A DNA stretch of 64,000 nucleotides from contig NZ_FNNN01000026.1 of assembly GCF_900106755.1 (NCBI RefSeq), forward strand, positions 19,754 to 83,753, in the 5' to 3' direction. A program made the translations under genes and the position numbers. The notes below the pieces were generated by a model. The model made no database searches. It saw nothing but the letters and a program-made list of their open reading frames with translations, and was not told the DNA's origin. Shown one piece after another: positions 43,263 to 54,144 of this stretch; position 1 is the first letter of the stretch; each line of letters starts with the position of its first letter. The stretch is from Bacteroides faecis MAJ27 (lineage in GTDB: Bacteria > Bacteroidota > Bacteroidia > Bacteroidales > Bacteroidaceae).

Positions 43263-46200
43263 ATGAAACAAGTCATCTTACAAATGATCCTTTTCACTTG
43301 TTGCATTGCAAATTTATATTCGCAGCAACACACAATCTGGCAGCTAGGCAGAAAAGACCTTTCATCTGAGGAATTCGCCTTAGCACCGGATGGAAAAGAC
43401 AAATTTATAATCTCCGGCTTTGGGGATAATAAATTTGTCTTTTATGCAGGAGAAAACATATCGGCTGATTTTCCATACATTATACCGGGACCAACAGCAG
43501 AATGGGCAGGTTTTTCCTACTGGGCAGGGCAGTGCAGAATACAACTTCCTATTTTAATGAAGCTATCCAATGTTAATATTCAAGATAAATACCAATGTGA
43601 TATTTTTATAGCTAATATGGAATATGAGCCTGAGATGTTCTTAAGACTGGAAGTTAATGGAAAGAGCTATGACTCTCCTATAAAACCAGACACTAAACAG
43701 CTAACATATTCAATACAGCCCGGAGACCTGAAAGAAGGATACAACAAGATTATAATGCAGTTATTCAACAGCAAATCTCTAACTTTTGACGCCATTCATC
43801 TAAATGGGCCTCAACAGACACAAATCGAGAAGATAGGTGACATACCTATTATTTCAATGAAAATGGCAGATTATGAATTGAAACAAGGAAAAGCAAAGAC
43901 TCAACCTCTTCTACTGAAAACTATAGCTAAAAAATCCGGAATACTGAAAATACAAATCAACCAAAAGGAGATATTCAAACAAGTAGAAGAAGGGGAGAAT
44001 ATCTACGAAATTCCAACCGGAAAGATTAAAGAGCAGTCTAAAATCAAAGTTAAAATATCAACAGAAGGACAAACAGTAGCAACTCAAGAATTTATCCGTA
44101 GTACCCAGCAACTACGCAGATCAATTGATTATGTTGACCAGTTTGCCGGTTCCAGCGGTTCACGATGGATGATAGGACCCGGTCCATGGATGCCATTTGG
44201 AATGGTAAAACTTATGCCCGATAACGAAGATGCCCATTGGAAAGCAGGATATGAATATAACGTTGAAAACATAATGGGATTCAGCCACATTCACGAATGG
44301 ACAATGACAGGACTCTTAATGATACCAACTACTGGAGATTTAAAAATACAACCCGGAACAGAGAAACAGCCGGACTATGGTTATCGCTCCCGAATTAATA
44401 AGAAAACCGAAACAGCCCGAATCGGTTATTATTCTGTCGATCTTACAGATTATAATATCCAAGCAGAATTGACTGCAACTACCCGTAGTTCTCTTCAGCG
44501 ATACACATTCAACAGAGCAGAGCAACCACGAATACTAATCGATTTTTTCTTTCCAGCAGAATATGACTGGAATTTAGAAGATGTATATGTAAAAAAAGTC
44601 TCTGACACAGAAATAGAGGGATGGACCTTGAACGATTGCCGGTCAACAGGATATCATGGAGTACAAAGATATAAATTACATTTTGTTATGCAGTTTGATA
44701 AGCCATTCAAAACAATGAATGGCTGGATACGAAACAAAGTATACAGCCAAATAGAACAGCTACATAAATCAAATATGAAGTCTCAGCAGGTATTTACAGT
44801 CGAAAATAACAGTCAAGACAAACTGGACGCGGGAATCTTCCTCGACTTTAACCTCAACACTGGTGATGATGTTATGGTAAGGACAGGTATTTCATTAGTA
44901 AGCATTGATAACGCACGGCTAAATCTGGAAGAAGAAATAGCGAGACCATTCGGATGGAATTTTGATAAAGTTGTCACCAATCAACAAGATACCTGGGAAA
45001 CACTCTTCCAAAGAGTCAGTATCACAACAGACAATTACCTGTTAAAGCAAAAATTCTACACCAATCTTTACCGTTCTATCAGTCCACGGACTATCTGGAA
45101 TGATGTGAATGGGGAATGGATGGATATGAACGGTGACAAAGCTCTTATAGACAAGCCGGGTAAAAGCATATATGGAGGTGATTCCGCTTGGGGAATGCAT
45201 TGGACATTAGGTCCATTTTATAATCTTCTCTATCCGGAATACATGTCCAATTGGATTTACACTTACGAACAATTCTATCGTCGTGGCGGCTGGCTCCCCA
45301 ATGGTAATCCCGGTATGAAATATTTCAGGGTCATGATAGGCAATCCTGCTTTGCCATTAATAGTCTCCGGCTATCAACATGGAATTCGTGACTTCGACAG
45401 CCAACTCATGTATCAGGCATTAATACACCAACAAACAGCCACTATGATAAACTATCCTGAAGGAGGACAAGTCGGCAACGAGAGTTATCCCGATTATATA
45501 ACCAAAGGCTACGTACCTCTATACGATGACGCATGGGATTGGAATTCTCCACATTATCAATCATACGTTTCCAATACAATGGAATACGCATATCAAGACT
45601 ATTGCGCTGCTCAATATTTTAATGCCCTCAATAAAAAAGATGACTTCAATACATTTATGAAACGTTCCGATAACTGGAAAAACATATTCGACCCATCAAC
45701 CGGATATGTACGCCCACGACGTCCCAACGGAGAGTGGATCGAAAACACCAACCCATATCATGCTCCCGGGTTTTGCGAAGGCAGCGCGTGGCAATTCACC
45801 TGGTACGTTCCTCATGATGTAAAAGGCCTCATCAATCTAATAGGAGAGCGTCGATTCATCGACCGGCTGAATGCCGGATTTGCAACATCCGAAAAAGTAA
45901 GCTTCAATGCTTTAGGAGATAATATGGGAGCTTATCCTATTAATCATGGAAATGAAACAAATATGCAGGCAGCTTACCTCTTCTCTTATACCAGTGAGCC
46001 GTGGCATACCCAGAAATGGGCACGTGCTATACAAGAAAAATATTATGGTATGGGTCCCCGAGACGCTTATCCAGGAGATGAAGATCAAGGGCAGATGAGT
46101 TCTTGGTATATTTTAAGCAGCATAGGACTTTTCCAGATGGATGGCGGTTGCAGCAAAGATCCCGTATGGTTACTGGGGAGTCCGCGATTCGACCGGGTAG

Positions 46201-46406
46201 AAATTCAGTTAGACAACACCTATTACTCTGGAAAAAAACTTATCATAAAAGCAGAAAATGTATCCAAAGACAATTGTTACATTCAATCTGTAAGATTCAA
46301 TAACAAGCGCCTTAGTAATAACTATATAGAATGGAGTAAACTCAAAAAAGGAGGAACACTTCATTTCATTATGGGTGACCGACCAAATCCAAATGCATTT
46401 AAATAA
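43263..46406 (+). CDS. GH92 alpha-mannosidase with N-terminal VWQIG-type domain (copy 1)
   Basis: 1047 residues. Sec signal 1-20 (FTCCIANLYSQQ). Residues about 21-185 are a beta-rich domain opening HTIWQLGRKD and with SADFPYIIPGPTAEWAG, resembling the C-terminal lectin-like domain of rhamnogalacturonan lyases. GH92 proper runs from about 291 (VDQFAGSSGSRWMIGPGPWM) through HIHEWTMTGL to the C-terminal GDEDQGQMSSWYILSSIGLF (about 940), which carries the acidic base pair of the family. GH92 enzymes are Ca2+-dependent exo-alpha-mannosidases. It lies 16 bp after the kinase-isomerase gene and ahead of MFS. Confidence 0.92.
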   Translation: MKQVILQMILFTCCIANLYSQQHTIWQLGRKDLSSEEFALAPDGKDKFIISGFGDNKFVFYAGENISADFPYIIPGPTAEWAGFSYWAGQCRIQLPILMKLSNVNIQDKYQCDIFIANMEYEPEMFLRLEVNGKSYDSPIKPDTKQLTYSIQPGDLKEGYNKIIMQLFNSKSLTFDAIHLNGPQQTQIEKIGDIPIISMKMADYELKQGKAKTQPLLLKTIAKKSGILKIQINQKEIFKQVEEGENIYEIPTGKIKEQSKIKVKISTEGQTVATQEFIRSTQQLRRSIDYVDQFAGSSGSRWMIGPGPWMPFGMVKLMPDNEDAHWKAGYEYNVENIMGFSHIHEWTMTGLLMIPTTGDLKIQPGTEKQPDYGYRSRINKKTETARIGYYSVDLTDYNIQAELTATTRSSLQRYTFNRAEQPRILIDFFFPAEYDWNLEDVYVKKVSDTEIEGWTLNDCRSTGYHGVQRYKLHFVMQFDKPFKTMNGWIRNKVYSQIEQLHKSNMKSQQVFTVENNSQDKLDAGIFLDFNLNTGDDVMVRTGISLVSIDNARLNLEEEIARPFGWNFDKVVTNQQDTWETLFQRVSITTDNYLLKQKFYTNLYRSISPRTIWNDVNGEWMDMNGDKALIDKPGKSIYGGDSAWGMHWTLGPFYNLLYPEYMSNWIYTYEQFYRRGGWLPNGNPGMKYFRVMIGNPALPLIVSGYQHGIRDFDSQLMYQALIHQQTATMINYPEGGQVGNESYPDYITKGYVPLYDDAWDWNSPHYQSYVSNTMEYAYQDYCAAQYFNALNKKDDFNTFMKRSDNWKNIFDPSTGYVRPRRPNGEWIENTNPYHAPGFCEGSAWQFTWYVPHDVKGLINLIGERRFIDRLNAGFATSEKVSFNALGDNMGAYPINHGNETNMQAAYLFSYTSEPWHTQKWARAIQEKYYGMGPRDAYPGDEDQGQMSSWYILSSIGLFQMDGGCSKDPVWLLGSPRFDRVEIQLDNTYYSGKKLIIKAENVSKDNCYIQSVRFNNKRLSNNYIEWSKLKKGGTLHFIMGDRPNPNAFK

Positions 46407-46416
46407 ATAAACACAT

Positions 46417-47577
46417 ATGAAAAATAAAAGTAAGATACTACCAGTTCTTTTTGGTTTCTTTATTATGGGGTTCTGTGACTTAGTAGGAGTATCAGTCACC
46501 TATGCGAAAGATTATTTCAGTTGGAGCGAAACCCAAGCCGGTTTCCTGCCATCAATGGTATTTATATGGTTTTTACTCATCTCTATTCCGATTTCTATCT
46601 GGATGGACAAGAAAGGTAGAAAAACAATATCACTGATAGGACTTTTATCTACTTTTATTGGAATGTTACTTCCATTACTTACATTCACACAGACAGCCTG
46701 TTATATCGCCTTTGCACTTTTAGGCATAGGAAATACCATCCTTCAAGTGTCACTTAATCCTTTATTAACCAATGTTATCGCTGAAGGAAAATTATCAAGC
46801 ATTATGACAGCCGGACAATTCATCAAAGCACTATCTTCTTTTGTAGGACCTATAGTGGCCGGATTCTGCTCTGTTTATTTCAACAACTGGATATTAATGT
46901 TTCCCATATTCGCCGCCATTACTCTAATTTCCGGAATCTGGTTATTTTTCACTCCAATAAATGAGAAAGACGACAAAAGATTAACTTCCAGTTTCTATCA
47001 AGTTATTTCTCTCCTGAAAAATAAAACCATCTGCCTTTTATTCGGAGGCATCATTTGTATTGTTGGCTTAGATGTAGGAATGAATGTATTTACCCCAAAA
47101 CTTTTAATTGAAAATGCAGAATTGACTAAAGAAATCGCAAGTTATGGTACAAGCTGGTATTTTGCCGCTCGCACTTTGGGGACCTTATGTGGTGTAATTC
47201 TATTAGCAAAGTTTTCCGAAATTTATTATTATCGGATCAATATGTTCATTGTATTAATAGCTTTGTCCTGCATTTATTGGATACATTCTCAATATATTAT
47301 TTTGTTATTAGTATGCATTATAGCCTTTGCAATATCTAGCATATTTGCCGTCATCTACTCGCTAGCCTTGCATACATTACCCTATAAAACCAACGAAATA
47401 TCAGGACTCATGATAACTGGGATATCCGGTGGCTCCATCATTCCTCCTCTCATGGGAGTTTGCGCAGATTATACCGGAAGCCAATCAGGCTCCATCCTTG
47501 TCATGCTAATTTGTGTAATCTATCTAATTTTATGTTCGTTTCATAAATTTAAAACCATACACACAAAGCCGTATTAA
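46417..47577 (+). CDS. MFS transporter, probably sugar uptake
   Basis: 386 residues, about twelve membrane helices. Landmarks: LFGFFIMGFCDLVGVSV, WMDKKGRKTISLIG (the MFS loop 2-3 motif, about 65-78), GIGNTILQVSLNPLL (about 105-119) and a second half starting around FGGIICIVGLDVGMNVF. The pattern is that of FucP-like sugar:H+ symporters. It lies 10 bp after GH92 and behind the kinase-isomerase, so inward transport of mannose or a mannoside is the likely job. No signal for exact specificity. Confidence 0.85.
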   Translation: MKNKSKILPVLFGFFIMGFCDLVGVSVTYAKDYFSWSETQAGFLPSMVFIWFLLISIPISIWMDKKGRKTISLIGLLSTFIGMLLPLLTFTQTACYIAFALLGIGNTILQVSLNPLLTNVIAEGKLSSIMTAGQFIKALSSFVGPIVAGFCSVYFNNWILMFPIFAAITLISGIWLFFTPINEKDDKRLTSSFYQVISLLKNKTICLLFGGIICIVGLDVGMNVFTPKLLIENAELTKEIASYGTSWYFAARTLGTLCGVILLAKFSEIYYYRINMFIVLIALSCIYWIHSQYIILLLVCIIAFAISSIFAVIYSLALHTLPYKTNEISGLMITGISGGSIIPPLMGVCADYTGSQSGSILVMLICVIYLILCSFHKFKTIHTKPY

Positions 47578-47657
47578 CATTTATTCTCAAAACAACCATT
47601 CATATATAAATTTATATTAAATAAATAAATCTTTCTAGTTTTCCTGCTTTAAATATA

Positions 47658-47665
47658 TATATTTG
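47658..47665 (+). promoter_or_regulatory. Promoter -7 element for the SusC-led operon
   Basis: TATATTTG in the 209-bp AT-rich gap between MFS and SusC, about 120 nt before the SusC start. A near-palindrome TATGTATATACATA follows at 47669. Confidence 0.5.
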
Positions 47666-47786
47666 CAATATGTATATACATATAGACATTATATAATACA
47701 TATATCATAAGCAATTAATACTATGTAGATTAAAATATACAGCCTTTATATACAAGAAATCACATTAAATCTAATATAAAACCCTT

Positions 47787-50700
47787 ATGACTTACTTTTT
47801 AAAATCACAGAGTATGAAGAAGCTTTTATGCAACTTGCCACGCTTCGTATTATGGATAGCTTTCCTTCTAATCATTGAAAGCTATGTAACCTTGCAAGCT
47901 CAAACCAGTAGTAGTAACAACTCATCCAAAGCAATATCAGGGAAAATTGTGGATGAAACCGACTTGCCTATTGCAGGAGCTACTGTACAGGTGAAAGGAT
48001 CAACAAAAGGAGCCATTTCGGATATAGATGGCTTATTTACTATTTCATCCGAATCAGGCTCTATTTTAATTTTCTCATTTTTAGGATACCAATCTATTGA
48101 ATACAAGATAGATAAAGTACCTCAAACCATTAAACTTTTGCCCAAGGTAGATGAATTGGATGAAGTTACTGTGGTTGGTTTTGCTAAACAGAAAAAAGAA
48201 AGTGTGATTGGAGCAATATCAACCTTAAAACCTGAAAGATTAAAAATTCCAACCAGTAATCTGACTCAAGCCTTAGGTGGTAATGTTGCCGGAATTATAT
48301 CTTACCAGTTGTCCGGTGAACCTGGAAATGACAATGTGGAATTCTTTATTCGCGGTGTGACAACTTTTGGTTACTCTAAAAGTCCACTGATATTAATCGA
48401 TAATATCGAATCATCTACTACCGATCTTTCCAGACTGTCCGCAGATGACATTGCTGCTTTCTCTATAATGAAAGATGCAACAGCAACTGCCATTTATGGT
48501 GCACGCGGAGCTAATGGAGTCATTTTGATTACTACCAAGCAAGGCAAACCCGGTAAGGTAAAAATTAGTGCCAGAGTGGAAGGTTCATTGTCAGCACCTA
48601 CAAAAAGAATAGACATGGTAGATCCTATCAGCTATATGAAATACCACAATGAAGCTGTACTCACACGTAATCCGTTAGCTGTCCGGCCTCATACCGATGA
48701 GAAAATAGCATCAACAATAGCCGGCAAAAATCCCTATGTATATCCGGCGGTAGACTGGTACAATGAATTATTTAATGATAATGTATTTAATTCACGTGCC
48801 AACATCAATATGAGCGGAGGTAGTGAAACTGCCAGATATTATGTTTCTTTAGGCATATCGGATGACAATGGTATCATGAAGGTAGATAAACGAAACAATT
48901 ATAACAGTAACATTGATTTAAAAAAAATCTATGTACGTTCTAACATTGATATTGATGTGACCAAGACGACTACATTTTCTGTAAAATTCAGTGGCAATTT
49001 TGATGATTATACCGGTCCTATTGTAAGCGGCAATGATCTATACCGAAGAGCAATGGCAACAAGTCCTGTTTTATTCCCCAAATATTATATGCCTGATGAA
49101 AATCATACATCTACTTCACATATTTTATTTGGTAACGCAGGTGATGGTAATTACATCAATCCCTATGCGGAAATGATACGTGGTTACAAACAATACACCA
49201 ATTCGGTTATTTCTGCCCAGGCGGAATTAAATCAGAAATTAGATTTTATAACTCCAGGACTTAGTATCAAAGTCTTCGCAAGTACTACCCGAAATTCATA
49301 CAGCGGACAACAACGTTCTACTTCACCCTTTTATTATTCAATCAGCTATTATGATAAACTAACCGACACATATACTTTAAGGGAGCTGAACCCTAATGGT
49401 GGACGGGAAGATTTGGATTATACAGCAGAAGGGAATCAAGTCAGCAGTTCGTATTATTATGAAGCATCTCTCAACTACAACCGTACGTTCCGGGAAAAGC
49501 ATAATATCACCGGATTATTAGTAGGAGTTCTGAGAGAGAATAAGAGCGGAGGCGCAAGTTCGATACAGACATCTTTACCAGCCCGTAACATTGGATTATC
49601 AGGTCGTTTTACATACGCATACGACGGACGATATTTTGCTGAAGCAAACTTTGGTTACAATGGTTCCGAAAGATTTGCCAAAAATGAACGATTCGGATTC
49701 TTTCCTTCGATAGGAGCAGGCTGGATGATCTCCGAAGAAAAGTTTTGGAATCAAGACCTTAAGAATATTATCAATAAACTGAAACTAAAAGGAACTTACG
49801 GTTTGGTAGGTAACGACAATATTGGTGCATGGAATGACAGATTCTTTTATATGTCCGAGGTAAATCTAAACGGTAGTGGTGCAAATTTCAGTTGGGGACA
49901 AGATTTTGAACGGAATGTCGGTACTATCGACATGATACGCTATCGAAATGACAAAATCAAATGGGAAATTGCTCAAAAAATGAATTTAGGTCTCGAAGTT
50001 GGGCTATTTAATATATTTGACATACAATTCGATTACTTCACCGAATATCGAAAAAACATCTTTGGCGAACGCCAAACCATCCCGTATGAAATGGGATTCA
50101 GTGCACCTCTTTATGCTAATAAAGGAGAAGCTTCTTCACATGGATTCGAAGTGCAGGTAGATGCCAACCACGCTTTCAATAAAAACTTCTGGTTAGGAGT
50201 GCGTGGCAATTTCACTTATGCAACAGGCAAATATGAGCATGTAGAAGAACCCTATCGTCCTTACCCTTGGCTTAGTCATATTGGAAAACGTATTAATCAG
50301 ACTTATGGATTAATAGCGGAAAGACTGTTCATTGATGAAGAAGATATTGCAAATTCACCTGTTCAGACATATGGTGAATATATGCCCGGTGACATAAAAT
50401 ACAAAGATGTAAATAATGACGGAATAATTAATGATGAAGATATTGTTCCAATAGGGATTTCCTCTTCTCCAGAAATTGTATACGGCTTCGGAGTGTCGAT
50501 GGGATACAAAAATTTTGATATTTCTTGTTTCTTTCAAGGAGCAGCGAGATCTTCTTTCTTTATTAATTCCAAAGCAACAAATCCTTTCATGCAAATGGAT
50601 TTCGGAGGAAATAACCTCAATGGTATGATGCAAGCATATGCGGATGATTACTGGTCTGAATCGAATCGTAATATATACGCTACTTTCCCAAGATTGTCAA

Positions 50701-50966
50701 CCACTGATATTGCAAACAATAATAGAAACAGCACATGGTGGTTACGCGACGGTTCTTACTTACGTTTAAAATCAGTCGAAATCGGATATACATTACCTAA
50801 AAGGCTAACCAGCCATCTAGGTATGTCCAATTTGAGAATCTATGCCAGCGGACTAAATCTTTTCGCATGGAATCGCTTTAAATTATGGGATGTAGAACAA
50901 GGAAACGACGGAATGCAATATCCTATTCAGGCAGTTTACAATTTTGGTATTAACTTAAGCTTCTGA
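47787..50966 (+). CDS. SusC-like TonB-dependent outer-membrane transporter
   Basis: 1059 residues (the ATG at 47814, giving MKKLLCNLPR, is an alternative start for the signal peptide). Residues about 48-125 are a carboxypeptidase-regulatory-like domain (ISGKIVDETDLPIAGATVQVKGS), then the plug with TVVGFAKQKKESVIGAIS, GVTTFGYSKSPLILIDNIES and the hallmark KDATATAIYGARGANGVILI (about 228-247), and a barrel ending in YNFGINLSF. It imports glycan fragments captured by the SusD partner 7 bp downstream. There is no N-terminal sigma-interacting (STN) extension, so it is not a FecA-type sensor. Confidence 0.96.
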   Translation: MTYFLKSQSMKKLLCNLPRFVLWIAFLLIIESYVTLQAQTSSSNNSSKAISGKIVDETDLPIAGATVQVKGSTKGAISDIDGLFTISSESGSILIFSFLGYQSIEYKIDKVPQTIKLLPKVDELDEVTVVGFAKQKKESVIGAISTLKPERLKIPTSNLTQALGGNVAGIISYQLSGEPGNDNVEFFIRGVTTFGYSKSPLILIDNIESSTTDLSRLSADDIAAFSIMKDATATAIYGARGANGVILITTKQGKPGKVKISARVEGSLSAPTKRIDMVDPISYMKYHNEAVLTRNPLAVRPHTDEKIASTIAGKNPYVYPAVDWYNELFNDNVFNSRANINMSGGSETARYYVSLGISDDNGIMKVDKRNNYNSNIDLKKIYVRSNIDIDVTKTTTFSVKFSGNFDDYTGPIVSGNDLYRRAMATSPVLFPKYYMPDENHTSTSHILFGNAGDGNYINPYAEMIRGYKQYTNSVISAQAELNQKLDFITPGLSIKVFASTTRNSYSGQQRSTSPFYYSISYYDKLTDTYTLRELNPNGGREDLDYTAEGNQVSSSYYYEASLNYNRTFREKHNITGLLVGVLRENKSGGASSIQTSLPARNIGLSGRFTYAYDGRYFAEANFGYNGSERFAKNERFGFFPSIGAGWMISEEKFWNQDLKNIINKLKLKGTYGLVGNDNIGAWNDRFFYMSEVNLNGSGANFSWGQDFERNVGTIDMIRYRNDKIKWEIAQKMNLGLEVGLFNIFDIQFDYFTEYRKNIFGERQTIPYEMGFSAPLYANKGEASSHGFEVQVDANHAFNKNFWLGVRGNFTYATGKYEHVEEPYRPYPWLSHIGKRINQTYGLIAERLFIDEEDIANSPVQTYGEYMPGDIKYKDVNNDGIINDEDIVPIGISSSPEIVYGFGVSMGYKNFDISCFFQGAARSSFFINSKATNPFMQMDFGGNNLNGMMQAYADDYWSESNRNIYATFPRLSTTDIANNNRNSTWWLRDGSYLRLKSVEIGYTLPKRLTSHLGMSNLRIYASGLNLFAWNRFKLWDVEQGNDGMQYPIQAVYNFGINLSF

Positions 50967-50973
50967 TTACATT

Positions 50974-52902
50974 ATGAAATACAAACATTTATTCACTAGT
51001 ACATTATTGGCGGTATTAATCACATCCTGCAACTATCTTGATATCGTGCCGGATAATATCGCAACGCTTGAAATGGCATTCAACACTCGGGCTAATGCTG
51101 AAAAATATTTAGCTACCTGCTACAACTTCGTGCCTGCAGCAGCCAATCTCGACCACAACTCCGGCCTCATCTGCGGTGGAGAAATGTGGTATCTGAAACC
51201 AGAGTCCCACTACTATAAAAATATAACTTCATTCAACATTGCACGTGGCATGCAAAACTCTAACGACCCCTTACTAAATTACTGGGATGGAGGTCAGGGA
51301 GGCTACAACATATTCAGAGGAATCCATGAATGCAATATTTTTATAGACAACATCGATCGCGTACCTGACATGCGTATGGAAGAGAAAAATAAATGGAAAG
51401 CCGAAGTGATGACTCTGAAAGCATATTATATTTATTATCTCATGTTGCACTATGGGCCCATTCCTTTACTTAAAGAGAACATCAGCGTAGAAGCAGACTT
51501 AGATATGATGCAACTGGAGAGAGAAACGATTAATGATATCGTCACTTATACAACTGATTTATTGGATGAAGCCATGAACATCCCTTCCGGATTAACATTC
51601 AATGTGACTTCTCCACGCACGGAATTAGGGCGCATCACATTACCTATCGCGAAAGCAATCAAGGCTAAATTACTAATACTGGCTGCCAGCCCTTTATTCA
51701 ACGGCAATACGATGTATGCTGAATTTGTCAATTCAGAAGGGATACCTTTCTTCGACCAAGAGTATAAAAAGGAAAAATGGGAGGCGGCAGCCGCAGCGTG
51801 TCTGGATGCCATCAACACTGCCCATGAAGCCGGAGCTTCTTTATACAAATTTGATGAGAAGCTAAATTATACTCCTTCACCAGCTTTACAGCAAGAGTTG
51901 ACACTACGCAACACAATTACCGGTCGTTTTAATTCTGAAATAATATGGGCATTAGGTTCCAATGCAACAGATGGAATACAGAATCTATGCCAAGCACATT
52001 TAACCAACTATTCATTAGGAAACAGAATGGGTCGTAGTTGTTCACAACTTGCGCCGTCACTAGAAATTGTAGAACAATTCTATACAGCGAACGGAGTCCC
52101 GATGGATGAGGATAAAGATTATGAATATGAAAACAGATATAAACTGACAACAACTCCGGAAGATGATCCGATTCATTTTACACCAAACTACACAACTATC
52201 AAGTTGCATTTAAACAGAGAGGCTCGTTTTTATGCCTATATTGGTTTTGATGGTGGAAAATGGTTCTCCATCGAATGCTGTAACGACAACGAAACGAGCT
52301 CCTATCCTATCAAATCAAAGAAAGGAGATATTGCCGGCGTTTCAGACGAACTATATTCACCGACAGGTTATTTCACAAAAAAATTGGTTAGTTATCAAAA
52401 CGTAAACACCAGTGCGACCAATATCAATTACGTATATTCTTTCCCGATTATTCGCCTGTCCGATCTATACCTGCTATATGCAGAAGCTCTCAACGAGCTT
52501 AATGAAACTCCAACTACAGATGTATATTACTATGTACAGCAGGTCAGAAATAAAGCCGGTCTAGATGAAGGAGGTTCGTTGGTAAATACATGGCGTAATC
52601 ACTCCAACCGCCCGGATAAGCCAACCACCCAAAGAGGAATGCGTGAAATTATACAGAAAGAGCGAATGATAGAACTTGCATTCGAAGGCCATCGTTACCA
52701 TGATGTACGCAGATGGAAGTTAGGCTCTACATATCTGAATACTCAGATAAAAGGCTGGTCGGTATTAGAGCAGGACCCGGAGTACTTTTATAATGCACGA
52801 GTTCTCTTCACGAGAAAATTCATGCCAAGAGATTATTTATGGCCTATTAAGACCAATTCTATCAACAGAAATCCGAAACTTGTTCAGAATCCTCAATGGT
52901 AA
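50974..52902 (+). CDS. SusD-like glycan-binding surface lipoprotein
   Basis: 642 residues. Lipobox LITSC (Cys19). RagB/SusD landmarks: YLDIVPDNIATLEMAFNTRANAEKYLATCYN split across the N-terminus, helical TPR-like region with EVMTLKAYYIYYLMLHYGPIP (about 138-158), IKAKLLILAASPLFNG, and the C-terminal block LLYAEALNELNE, MREIIQKERMIELAFEGHRYHDVRRWK (as two motifs) and PKLVQNPQW. It acts as the hinged lid of the SusC barrel. Its stop is followed by the next lipoprotein gene after 14 bp. Confidence 0.96.
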   Translation: MKYKHLFTSTLLAVLITSCNYLDIVPDNIATLEMAFNTRANAEKYLATCYNFVPAAANLDHNSGLICGGEMWYLKPESHYYKNITSFNIARGMQNSNDPLLNYWDGGQGGYNIFRGIHECNIFIDNIDRVPDMRMEEKNKWKAEVMTLKAYYIYYLMLHYGPIPLLKENISVEADLDMMQLERETINDIVTYTTDLLDEAMNIPSGLTFNVTSPRTELGRITLPIAKAIKAKLLILAASPLFNGNTMYAEFVNSEGIPFFDQEYKKEKWEAAAAACLDAINTAHEAGASLYKFDEKLNYTPSPALQQELTLRNTITGRFNSEIIWALGSNATDGIQNLCQAHLTNYSLGNRMGRSCSQLAPSLEIVEQFYTANGVPMDEDKDYEYENRYKLTTTPEDDPIHFTPNYTTIKLHLNREARFYAYIGFDGGKWFSIECCNDNETSSYPIKSKKGDIAGVSDELYSPTGYFTKKLVSYQNVNTSATNINYVYSFPIIRLSDLYLLYAEALNELNETPTTDVYYYVQQVRNKAGLDEGGSLVNTWRNHSNRPDKPTTQRGMREIIQKERMIELAFEGHRYHDVRRWKLGSTYLNTQIKGWSVLEQDPEYFYNARVLFTRKFMPRDYLWPIKTNSINRNPKLVQNPQW

Positions 52903-52916
52903 CTTTTAACATAAAA

Positions 52917-54125
52917 ATGACAAAGATGAAAAATATAGCTTTTATACTTTTAATACTTGCAGCAGTTTGTTTTGCAAACTGTGCCGGTGATTACGAGGCC
53001 GAACCACGCGGTACGAATGATGGAAAAGCTCCGGCACCGATTACTAATATATCGGTGAAGAATGTAAACGGAGGAGCTATTATTAAATATACTCCTTCCG
53101 ATGATGTAGATTTATTATACGTCAAAGCTATCTTCACTAATACCCGCGGAGAGCAGCAGGAAGTAAGATCTTCCATGTATGTAGATTCTTTGGTAATAGA
53201 AGGGCTGGGAGATACACAAAAGAGAGAGGTCAAACTTTACTCTGTAGACCGCCACGAAAACTATTCCACACCGGCTATCGTGACTATTGAGCCTCTGACT
53301 CCTGCAGTCGTTCAGACACAAGAATCATTAAAAGTGACCGAAAGTTTCGGAGGATTCTTCCTCGATTTCAATAATGCAGCAAGAAGTGCATTATCTTTCT
53401 ACATTTACAAATGGGTAGATGAACACAATGAATACGAGATTCATGACGTATACTCCTCACAACAAGAAGAAGGCCGCCTGACTATAAAAGGCTTAGAACA
53501 TAAATTATTGAAATTAGCCATCTTCGTAAGGGATAAATGGGAAAACACTTCCGACACATTGTATGCCGAAATCACTCCTTGGAAAGAAAGCTTATTGGAT
53601 AAAACAAAATTCCAACTAGTCAAAGTGATGGATGACGTCAGCTGGGATTACCACGAAGGCTATCATTCCCGCCTATGGGACGGACAAATAGGTGGATGGA
53701 ACTGGGGACATACCGAATACCCGACACCTTTCCCGCATGCCTTTAGTATTGACTTGAATGTCAATGTACGCCTCAGCCAATTCCAATTCTGGCAACGTCT
53801 GGATAGTCAAGACTTATTATATGCCCATGGAGCTCCCAAGCACTTCAAATTATATGGCTGCGAAGAGGGTAAAGATTTGCAGAATCCGGATAACTGGGTG
53901 GTATTATTTGATGGAGAAATGAAGAAACCATCCGGTGGGGCATTTGGTGATGCGCTTACTCAGGAAGATATTGAGGAAGCCCAGAGAGGCCATGTATTTA
54001 CCCTCAACCAGGATGTACCATTCATTCGCTACTTCCGGTTCCAGAGTTTAATGTCATGGTCGGGAATGGAAACATCAGTTATGTCAGAAATCACTCTTTG
54101 GGGAGATATCCAAGGTGAAGAATAA
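52917..54125 (+). CDS. DUF4959/DUF5126/DUF5000 surface lipoprotein of the PUL
   Basis: About 402 residues from the ATG at 52917; starts at 52896 and 52926 are also in frame. Lipobox VCFANC. Residues about 25-120 fit DUF4959 (PAPITNISVKNVNGGAIIKY), about 120-220 DUF5126 (LKVTESFGGFFLDFNNAA, LFVRDKW-type segment) and the rest a discoidin-like DUF5000 domain (WDYHEGYHSRLWDGQIGGW, SIDLNVNVRLSQFQFWQR, RYFRFQSLMSWSG). Proteins of this architecture are surface glycan-binding partners in PULs. Position after susD supports that. Confidence 0.85.
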   Translation: MTKMKNIAFILLILAAVCFANCAGDYEAEPRGTNDGKAPAPITNISVKNVNGGAIIKYTPSDDVDLLYVKAIFTNTRGEQQEVRSSMYVDSLVIEGLGDTQKREVKLYSVDRHENYSTPAIVTIEPLTPAVVQTQESLKVTESFGGFFLDFNNAARSALSFYIYKWVDEHNEYEIHDVYSSQQEEGRLTIKGLEHKLLKLAIFVRDKWENTSDTLYAEITPWKESLLDKTKFQLVKVMDDVSWDYHEGYHSRLWDGQIGGWNWGHTEYPTPFPHAFSIDLNVNVRLSQFQFWQRLDSQDLLYAHGAPKHFKLYGCEEGKDLQNPDNWVVLFDGEMKKPSGGAFGDALTQEDIEEAQRGHVFTLNQDVPFIRYFRFQSLMSWSGMETSVMSEITLWGDIQGEE

Positions 54126-54144
54126 CCTTATAAAATAGACAGAA

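Noticed and set aside
39700..47700. Integrated mobile element
   Set aside because: The segment is AT-rich, but no integrase, transposase, flanking repeat or tRNA target is visible.
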